Source: Synechococcales cyanobacterium 340R_concoct_173_sub
GTDB lineage: Bacteria > Cyanobacteriota > Cyanobacteriia > Leptolyngbyales > Leptolyngbyaceae
Direction of reading: 5' to 3'
Length of the DNA stretch: 20,426 nucleotides
Assembly: GCA_025354065.1 (NCBI GenBank)
Contig: JANXNM010000567.1
Span: 1 to 20,426 of the forward strand
The number at the start of each line of letters is the position of its first letter. Positions within the stretch are counted from its first letter, which is position 1. Positions 9,468-15,020 of this stretch are shown here, one piece after another. Under the pieces are notes generated by a model. The model saw nothing but the letters and a program-made list of their open reading frames with translations. It was not told the DNA's origin and searched no databases. Made by a program: the position numbers and the translations under genes.

Positions 9468-9637
9468 GGGGATTTTTAGCTGCGTGGGTGAGGGTTGTCG
9501 TTAGATCCTATTTTACAAGAATCCGGGAACGCCGATCGGCCTTCGAGCGGTCTTCAGCAATTCCAAATTCAAAAAAATATGCTTTAAAAGTTTTACCCAG
9601 TAAGGATCTGACCTAAGGCTATTTCCTAGCTATCTTT

Positions 9638-10894
9638 CTACTGACACCAAGTTTTGATTACTTTGCCTTGAATAGTTTGATTTAAAAGATGAGTGTTATG
9701 CGATCGGCAATTTAAAGTTTGTTCAGTCACTGACCAACGCTCATTTGGATTAAATAGAATTAAAGATTGCAGGTTCTTTGGTTGTATTGATTGCAGGGTC
9801 TGATTCAAACAACTCATCGGTCGTTGGCTGAGGCTGCGCCAAAGTTCTAGGGCTGTTAATGTTTCAGATTTAACTAAGGCATTCCAAAGTTCAGCTAGCG
9901 CAAATTCAAACCCGATCGCACCGGGAATTGTTTCTCCAAATGCAACGGTTTTTTCCTCGTAGGTATAGCCGCTATGGTCTATTGCGATCGCATCTATTAC
10001 GCCAGATTTAATGGCTTGAAGTAGAGAAATCCGATCGATCGGGTTGCCCAGTGGTGATAAAAGTCGAAGATTTGGATCATAGTTCTGGAGATCGCTGGTG
10101 TCATACAGAAGATGTTGCCAAGTAACGCTAGCGCTGACAGGTAAGCCTTCAGATTTGGCCGCAGCAATCAGTTCCACCGCGCGGGCCGTGGAGATTCGCA
10201 TGAGATGAACAGGAGTCTGGATTTCCCGTAGTAGCTCTAGAATCATCGCGATCGGAACTGCCTCGGCACTCGATGGTATACCAGGTAAGCCAAATTTCAG
10301 GGCATTTACACCGTCACGAATGGTACCGTTACCCGTGAGATCTACGTCACAGGGCCACAACATAATGGGTTTGCCGAGTGGCTGAAGATAGTCCAGTATT
10401 CGCCGCAACATCAGGGCAGCAAAGGCAGGTTTTCCGTCTGAAAAGCCTATGACATGGGGTTCTAGTTCGCTGAATTCACACAATTGTTGGCCTGCGGTAT
10501 TAAGCGTGAGTGCGCCCCAGAATTGAACGTTGGGACCAATCGCCGCCAGAGTATTCGCCCTATGCCGCATCGAAGTCAGTTGACCTAAATTGTCTAAGGC
10601 GGGAGTAGTGTTGGGCAGGAGATTGAGATTAGTAAATCCGCCAGAAATAGCAGATTCAAGTAATGATTCTAAAGTCTCTCGTTCTTCATGGCCGGGTTCT
10701 CCCGATCGGCTATACAAATCCGTTAAGCCGGGACCAAAAACACAGCCTTGACTATCAAGGACCACAGCGGAATGGGGAATTGGCAAGGTGGGACCGATCG
10801 CTTTGATGGTGCCATTATCAAGCAGCACATCCCCAATGCGATCGTGGTTTGCACTAGGGTCAAGGATACGGACTTGTTGGAGAAATTCGAGCAT
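9638..10894 (-). CDS. Dihydroorotase-like protein lacking metal ligands (PyrX-like pseudoenzyme)
   Basis: A 418-residue protein with the amidohydrolase fold of type I dihydroorotases: V-R-I-L-D-P-S at the start, G-P-G-L-T-D-L at 54-60, E-P-G-H-E at 66-70, G-F-S-D-G at 150-154 and D-H-S-G-Y-T-Y-E-E-K at 306-315. The metal-site residues are replaced. D-x-H-x-H-L-R is D59-L-Y-S-R-S-G, so both His are lost (Tyr61, Arg63). The His of H-C-E-D is gone (W-P-C-D, 180-183). The H-x-S-T His is Arg233, and D-H-A-P-H reads D-H-S-G-Y. It is therefore probably not a catalytic dihydroorotase. Non-catalytic PyrC-like subunits (PyrX) help assemble aspartate transcarbamoylase in some bacteria, which is a reasonable model here. 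The start lies 2 nt after the upstream histidine phosphatase stop, and its GGAG lies inside that gene, so translation is probably coupled. Confidence 0.8.
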   Translation of the reverse strand: MLEFLQQVRILDPSANHDRIGDVLLDNGTIKAIGPTLPIPHSAVVLDSQGCVFGPGLTDLYSRSGEPGHEERETLESLLESAISGGFTNLNLLPNTTPALDNLGQLTSMRHRANTLAAIGPNVQFWGALTLNTAGQQLCEFSELEPHVIGFSDGKPAFAALMLRRILDYLQPLGKPIMLWPCDVDLTGNGTIRDGVNALKFGLPGIPSSAEAVPIAMILELLREIQTPVHLMRISTARAVELIAAAKSEGLPVSASVTWQHLLYDTSDLQNYDPNLRLLSPLGNPIDRISLLQAIKSGVIDAIAIDHSGYTYEEKTVAFGETIPGAIGFEFALAELWNALVKSETLTALELWRSLSQRPMSCLNQTLQSIQPKNLQSLILFNPNERWSVTEQTLNCRSHNTHLLNQTIQGKVIKTWCQ

Positions 10895-10896
10895 TT

Positions 10897-12231
10897 CTAA
10901 AGCGCTCCTGCGGCTGTTTTGTCGAGGATGCCGCCGAGGTGAACGGTAATATTGGCGGCGCGTAATACAGGCGGATGGGTGTCGCCTTTGGGATAATCAA
11001 TTACACTGACAGCTCCGTTACCTTGTTTAAAAATCCAGAATGATTCGGGTCCGACTCCCGTAACGTGACAGAGAATTGCTTTATTAATCGCATCATGAGC
11101 GACCACTAGCGTTGTGGTTCCCGGTCTGGCATTTTGAACAATATCGTTCCAAGCTCCGATCGCTCGTTCAAACACATCGTTTAAATTTTCACCTTCGGGC
11201 ATCTGTACGGTTTCTGGTTTTGCTTGCCATGCATCTAGCAATTCACTATCCGTTAATCGAATTTCAGACTCTAGCTTTCCTTCCCATGTTCCATGACTGA
11301 TTTCCCAAAGGTCTCTTCGTTCTGTTAGTTCAATGTGTGGATGGTGTTTCAGAATCAATTCTGCCGTTTCTTTTGGTCGTGACATGGAACTCGTCACCGC
11401 AGCATCAATTTTTACGGCTTTTAAAAAGTCTCCAGCTTGCTTGGCTTGGTGTTGACCATATTCATTTAAGGGAATGTCAATTTGACCTTGAAAACGACCC
11501 TCGCGGTTCCAGTTGGTTTCACCGTGACGCACCAACAATAAGCGTTTGATCCGATCGTGCCTAAGTTTAGGAAGCGGCTCGCCGAGATGGGCTGTGAGGT
11601 TGAGTGATTCAATTTGAACCGATTCACCAAATTGACCCGAAAAATTCAGAACGCTGATGCAGCAGTTAGATTGTTCGAGGCGCTGGTGTTCGATCGCAGT
11701 CAACCCTATGGCGGTGTTGATTAATGCCCGATTAATGGCGCTGTGGGCAACGATTAGAAGCGTTTGATTTGGGTGTTTTGGAAGCGTGTCATTCCAGAAG
11801 CGAGTGGCTTGTTCATAAAGATCCACGATCGGATAGGAATCAACATCAGTACCATCGGCGGCAGTCCCTTTAAGGTGAAGCTTGTGAGGAGCCGATCGCC
11901 ACTGTTCCATTTGGTCTGGAAACTTAGCCTCGATGTCTGTAAAAAGTAACTCTTCCCAAAGTTTTAGGTTTACTTCTTTCAGATCGTCGTTGTAAAGAAT
12001 GGGAGTGGTATCGGCCCGATCGGCCATGATGAGTGCCGTGGTTTGGCGGGTGCGCTGAAAGGGGCTGCTGTAAACCGCATCGATCGCAATGCTAGCAATA
12101 GCGCTCCCCACTTGGGTACCCATGGTTTGCCCGCGCTGCGTAAGGGTTGATTTATCGCAGTGGCCTTGAACTCGACCTTCGACGTTATAGGTACTTTCGC
12201 CGTGACGCACAATAATGACGCGGGTTGCCAT
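10897..12231 (-). CDS. Tandem-domain histidine phosphatase (phosphoglycerate mutase-like)
   Basis: A 444-residue cytosolic protein with two complete histidine-phosphatase domains. Domain 1 (about 1-215) has the phospho-acceptor motif V-R-H-G-E-S at 8-13 and second His163 in I-V-A-H-S. Domain 2 (about 228-435) has V-R-H-G-E-T at 234-239, H-G-T-W-E-G at 313-318 and His379 in V-V-A-H-D. The duplicated layout is the one annotated in cyanobacteria as a possible 2-carboxy-D-arabinitol-1-phosphate phosphatase or phosphoglycerate mutase. The true substrate cannot be read from sequence. The ATG at 12229-12231 has GGAG 7 nt upstream. A longer frame from 12315 lacks that support and adds 28 non-homologous residues. 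It is the first gene of a two-gene unit with the dihydroorotase-like gene and is divergent from the peroxiredoxin fusion. Confidence 0.85.
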   Translation of the reverse strand: MATRVIIVRHGESTYNVEGRVQGHCDKSTLTQRGQTMGTQVGSAIASIAIDAVYSSPFQRTRQTTALIMADRADTTPILYNDDLKEVNLKLWEELLFTDIEAKFPDQMEQWRSAPHKLHLKGTAADGTDVDSYPIVDLYEQATRFWNDTLPKHPNQTLLIVAHSAINRALINTAIGLTAIEHQRLEQSNCCISVLNFSGQFGESVQIESLNLTAHLGEPLPKLRHDRIKRLLLVRHGETNWNREGRFQGQIDIPLNEYGQHQAKQAGDFLKAVKIDAAVTSSMSRPKETAELILKHHPHIELTERRDLWEISHGTWEGKLESEIRLTDSELLDAWQAKPETVQMPEGENLNDVFERAIGAWNDIVQNARPGTTTLVVAHDAINKAILCHVTGVGPESFWIFKQGNGAVSVIDYPKGDTHPPVLRAANITVHLGGILDKTAAGAL

Positions 12232-12379
12232 GCTAGTTCTCCAAGTTTCACCAAGATCCGCCCCAATCCTACCGCAGTGTGGCACGGCTAAAAATACTTG
12301 ACAACTCGAAGTCATTTCGACTACGCTTTAGATTCAAGAAACGAACTCATTGTTACTGAATTAAATTTTAGGAGTCCTT
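12232..12379. promoter_or_regulatory. Divergent promoter region, histidine phosphatase / peroxiredoxin-glutaredoxin
   Basis: This 148-nt spacer must carry both divergent promoters. It has a GGAG for the minus-strand gene, an AGGAG (12370-12374) for the plus-strand gene, and a small inverted repeat TCGAA-N5-TTCGA (12306-12320) near its middle that could be a shared operator. No convincing -35/-10 pair was identified. Confidence 0.4.
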
Positions 12380-13111
12380 ATGGTATTTCAAAATCGCGAA
12401 GGTCAAAAAGTACCGAGTGTGACATTTCGTGCGAGAGAGAATGGTGAATGGGTTGATATTAAGAGCGATGATTTGTTTGCCGGACGCACTGTTGCTGTAT
12501 TTTCGCTGCCGGGTGCGTTCACGCCGACCTGTTCTTCGACCCATGTGCCGGGTTACAACCAATTAGCTCCTGCGTTTCATGAAAATGGCGTAGATCAGAT
12601 TGTTTGCTTGTCGGTGAATGATGGGTTTGTTATGGAGGAATGGTCGAAGGATCAACAAGCGGAGAATGTTCGGTTTATTCCGGATGGAAATGGTCAGTTT
12701 ACGGAGGGAATGGGGCTGTTAGTTGATAAGGCTGATTTGGGCTTTGGAAAACGATCGTGGCGTTATTCGATGATTGTTAAGGACGGCGTTGTCGATAAGA
12801 TGTTTATTGAGCCGGAAGAGCCGGGAGATCCGTTTAAGGTTTCGGATGCGGAGACGATGCTTAATTACATTAATCCGAATGCAGTGAAGCCAAAGAATGT
12901 GTTTCTATTTACTAAAAAAGGCTGTCCGTTCTGTGCAAAAGCCAAGGAAATGTTGGTCGATCGGGGACTGAGCTATGAAGAAATTACCGTTGGTAAAGAT
13001 GTTAGCTCGAAAGCATTGAAAGCGGCGACAGATGCGTTGTCGGTTCCTCAGGTCTTTATTGACGGCACGTTAATTGGTGGTTCGGATGATTTGGAAGCTT
13101 ATTTTGCTTAG
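12380..13111 (+). CDS. Peroxiredoxin-glutaredoxin fusion (hybrid Prx5/Grx)
   Basis: A 243-residue antioxidant enzyme that reduces peroxides using glutathione through its own glutaredoxin domain. Residues 1-165 are a Prx5-type peroxiredoxin. The peroxidatic Cys51 lies in P-G-A-F-T-P-T-C-S (44-52). Arg127 lies in R-S-W-R-Y-S and a further Cys76 in V-C-L-S-V-N. Residues 172-243 are a glutaredoxin with active site C-P-F-C (182-185), the cis-Pro loop S-V-P-Q-V-F-I-D-G (221-229) and the glutathione-binding G-G-S-D-D-L (233-238). The same domain order is known from Haemophilus-type PGdx enzymes. AGGAG at 12370-12374 decides the start. A terminator hairpin follows at 13149. The fusion removes the need for an external thiol reductant partner other than glutathione and its reductase. 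Confidence 0.93.
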   Translation: MVFQNREGQKVPSVTFRARENGEWVDIKSDDLFAGRTVAVFSLPGAFTPTCSSTHVPGYNQLAPAFHENGVDQIVCLSVNDGFVMEEWSKDQQAENVRFIPDGNGQFTEGMGLLVDKADLGFGKRSWRYSMIVKDGVVDKMFIEPEEPGDPFKVSDAETMLNYINPNAVKPKNVFLFTKKGCPFCAKAKEMLVDRGLSYEEITVGKDVSSKALKAATDALSVPQVFIDGTLIGGSDDLEAYFA

Positions 13112-13148
13112 AACCATGGGGTGAATGAGAATGCGTGAATGAATGATT

Positions 13149-13230
13149 CTGTTGGCGAATTCGGTTCAAGTTCAGAGGCTACACTTGTAGCGCGATCGTT
13201 CGTTGTCCCAATTTGCCAACAGGATCTTTT
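13149..13230 (+). terminator. Compound intrinsic terminator after the peroxiredoxin-glutaredoxin gene
   Basis: CTGTTGGCGAATT (13149-13161) pairs with AATTTGCCAACAG (13210-13222) over 13 bp with one G-T wobble. The 48-nt loop contains its own hairpin, GCTACA/TGTAGC (13178-13191). The downstream arm is followed by GATCTTTT, a short T-run. It lies 38 nt after the stop codon. Confidence 0.6.
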
Positions 13231-13496
13231 AATTTCAAAGGGTATGTCATAAGGCGATGAGATTTGGTTTGAAGCAGGAATTTCGTATTCTCGATGACCT
13301 ATGGTCGGTCGTAGACCATCGATCGTTCCAATGGGCGATAAGATTTTGGCTTTCCGAGATCTCCCGTGGTAGTCGATAGATGTGGGGACCGGAAGCGCTT
13401 GAATTCGCCCAGATTACACAAAAATTGGGGTTCCACCATGGGAGATCTGGAAGAGCAAAGATTTTTTTGAGATATTGTTTGGCAGAAAGACTTATT
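13231..13496. other. Apparently non-coding spacer, no gene recognised
   Basis: I see no gene with family support here. A minus-strand frame (13247-13543) begins inside the DUF1902 gene and gives a Trp/Ser/Arg-rich translation with no recognisable fold. A HicA-type toxin, the usual partner of DUF1902, was looked for in all frames and not found. The stretch holds an imperfect inverted repeat (13349-13370 with 13435-13456) and a small hairpin, ATGGTC/GACCAT (13301-13319). It may be a decayed gene or a mobile-element remnant. Confidence 0.4.
13349..13456. repeat. Imperfect inverted repeat with ~22-nt arms
   Basis: Left arm 13349-13370 (core GAGATCTCCCGTGGT) and right arm 13435-13456 (core ACCATGGGAGATCTGG) are reverse complements with a few mismatches and one 1-nt indel, separated by 64 nt. 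Similarity continues more weakly outward on both sides (AAGATTTTGG against the complement of CAAAGATTTTT). The origin is unknown, and a relic of a small mobile repeat is possible. Confidence 0.4.
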
Positions 13497-13745
13497 TTAT
13501 GCGGCGACCTGAATCGATTCTTGACGATGGCTGATAAGTTCAAAATCGATCGAACCCTGATGATCCTCAGGGAGCAACTGATTGAATTGGATCAATTCAG
13601 GAATGATGAACCGTAGTTTTTGCATTAGTTGTGCGATCGTGGGCGCTTCCGTTGCCAGACCCAAAACCTCATCACTCGTCGCGACCCAAACAGCAGCCCC
13701 CGTATCCCAAAAAGCATCGACAATGTAGAGAGAGGATTTCTCCAT
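13497..13745 (-). CDS. DUF1902 domain protein (antitoxin-like)
   Basis: An 82-residue protein with the DUF1902 pattern D-A-F-W-D-T-G-A-A-V-W-V-A-T-S-D (about 10-25), G-L-A-T-E-A-P-T (about 29-36) and L-R-F-I-I-P-E-L-I-Q-F-N (about 44-55). This beta-beta-alpha fold is related to HicB-type antitoxins and often sits beside a small HicA-like toxin. No partner is visible in the roughly 385 nt downstream, so this is an orphan or the partner has decayed. The ATG at 13743-13745 is chosen because GGAG (13755-13758) lies 9 nt upstream. An upstream in-frame ATG at 13775 overlaps a TATAAT promoter box and is unlikely to be translated. The gene sits just after the nei terminator and appears to have its own promoter. 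Confidence 0.75.
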   Translation of the reverse strand: MEKSSLYIVDAFWDTGAAVWVATSDEVLGLATEAPTIAQLMQKLRFIIPELIQFNQLLPEDHQGSIDFELISHRQESIQVAA

Positions 13746-13773
13746 AAAAGCTTTCTCCAAAATCAATACCCAC

Positions 13774-13779
13774 ATTATA
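13774..13779 (-). promoter_or_regulatory. TATAAT -10 box for the DUF1902 gene
   Basis: The minus strand reads TATAAT exactly, 28 nt upstream of the preferred DUF1902 ATG and just after the nei terminator. No good -35 element is present at 16-18 nt (GGCCTT), so it may be an activator-dependent type 2 promoter. Confidence 0.5.
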
Positions 13780-13794
13780 GTTTACCCCACATTT

Positions 13795-13825
13795 AAAAGG
13801 CCGATCGCCCATTAACAACGATCGG
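13795..13825 (-). terminator. Intrinsic terminator after nei
   Basis: On the minus strand CCGATCG and CGATCGG (13825-13819 and 13807-13801) form a 7-bp stem with an 11-nt loop, followed by CCTTTT. It begins about 28 nt after the nei stop codon. The stem arms are HIP1-like cores, so part of the match may reflect that motif's abundance. Confidence 0.55.
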
Positions 13826-13853
13826 ATAAAATGCCCGACCGTAGTACCTATCT

Positions 13854-14675
13854 CTACTTAACTTGGCAGGATGGGCAATAGTAAATCCGTCGTCCACCAA
13901 CAGTATCTTTAATGATCGTATCACTGCAAACATAGCAAGGTTGGTTTGTGCGGGAGAACGCCCAATGTCGATAAAACGATCGGGGTTTGCCTTGGGCTTT
14001 CAACGTCATAGCAATCTCTAAATCATTTGTAATCCCTTTAGTTGCATAGGATTGACGAGGTACATTGAGAATGGCCTGGGCTAATTTGCTGATCTGTTCA
14101 GAGGTACAATCGATCGGCCTTGCAGTGGGATGAATCCCGGCGAGAAAGAGAACTTCACTGCGCAGATAATTACCAAGTCCACAGACAAATTGTTGATCGA
14201 GCAATAGCGTCGGAAAACCCCGCCGAAAGAAGCGTTTATCTAAAAGTCTAGTTTCAACCTCCTCAACAGTAATCGTATCATCCAAAACATCAGGGCCAAG
14301 TTTTTGCAGAAATGGGTGAATTGCTAAATCATCATCATTCAAAACGAGAATATCAGAAGCACTGTAAAGCAATGCAGATTTTTTATCGGTATGAATTGCT
14401 AAACGAAGTTGACGGTTGGTTTGGGGATAGGTCTTCGCTTTACGAATATACCAAACGCCATACAGTTGATTATGACTATAAATTGTCCAACCATTGTCAA
14501 AGCGGGTTAGCAATGCCTTACCACGAGGACAAACAGAAACCACCTGCGATCGGGCTAATTCTGGAGCATAGGATTGCAAAGATTCAAACGCAAAGAATAC
14601 CTCTGTAATCGGCTGATTGACGATCGCTTTGGCAATCTTATCCGCAGCAAGACGAATTTCTGGGCCTTCGGGCAT
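13854..14675 (-). CDS. nei: Endonuclease VIII / Fpg-Nei family DNA glycosylase
   Basis: A 273-residue base-excision repair enzyme that removes oxidised pyrimidines and cuts the abasic site. The N-terminus M-P-E-G-P-E-I gives the catalytic Pro2 and Glu3 after Met removal. Lys53 in P-R-G-K-A-L-L is the conserved beta-hairpin lysine. The helix-two-turn-helix has G-L-G-N-Y-L-R-S-E (166-174). The zinc finger ligands are Cys247, Cys250, Cys267 and Cys270, with Arg262-Arg263 in the finger loop (V-G-G-R-R-I-Y-Y). M-P-E-G-P-E rather than M-P-E-L-P-E favours Nei over MutM/Fpg. Length is normal and all key residues are present. It ends in a hairpin terminator. Upstream are two TAATAT boxes in a repeated CCGTAATAT (about 14703-14735), either of which could be its -10. 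Confidence 0.9.
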   Translation of the reverse strand: MPEGPEIRLAADKIAKAIVNQPITEVFFAFESLQSYAPELARSQVVSVCPRGKALLTRFDNGWTIYSHNQLYGVWYIRKAKTYPQTNRQLRLAIHTDKKSALLYSASDILVLNDDDLAIHPFLQKLGPDVLDDTITVEEVETRLLDKRFFRRGFPTLLLDQQFVCGLGNYLRSEVLFLAGIHPTARPIDCTSEQISKLAQAILNVPRQSYATKGITNDLEIAMTLKAQGKPRSFYRHWAFSRTNQPCYVCSDTIIKDTVGGRRIYYCPSCQVK

Positions 14676-15020
14676 AGGACAATAGGAAGACGAACGATCT
14701 CTATATTACGGCGATTTTCAGAAATAATATTACGGTGTAATAACTTCAACGTCCGAATCCAGACCTTCTCATAACAGACTCATCAATTTTTCTGGAGCCA
14801 AGAATCCAAAGCCATAGATTCTCCATTTTAAATTGGCTTATTCAGTCAACTTGATGATCTTCGATCGGTTATTGATCATTACCTGTTGTTCGATCGCCCG
14901 ACCCTAACCGACACCTAAAGGTCGATTGTAAACCATCGTCTCTCCTCAAGAAATCCATGGTTTTCACGATCGAACTTCAATTCCTATTTAACAAAGAACC
15001 AGAGTAAACGATCGATTGTA
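14676..15020. other. 345-nt spacer between the ATPase gene and nei
   Basis: There is no gene here. Near nei, the direct repeat CCGTAATAT (minus strand, 14703-14711 and 14727-14735) offers two TAATAT boxes as candidate -10 elements. A 7-bp inverted repeat AAACCAT/ATGGTTT (14930-14936, 14957-14963), extended past a mismatch, may be part of the ATPase gene's 3' end. CGATCG cores reappear here (for example 15009-15014), marking the edge of the HIP1-poor island. Confidence 0.4.

Noticed and set aside
13247..13543. Minus-strand 98-residue frame overlapping the DUF1902 gene
   Set aside because: It overlaps the 3' part of a gene with family support, shows no recognisable domain, and its codon use looks random. 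A toxin partner would be expected to show HicA motifs such as G-S-H, which are missing.
13380..13616. Plus-strand 78-residue frame antisense to the DUF1902 gene
   Set aside because: It is largely a complement of the DUF1902 coding sequence, with no ribosome-binding site and no family match.
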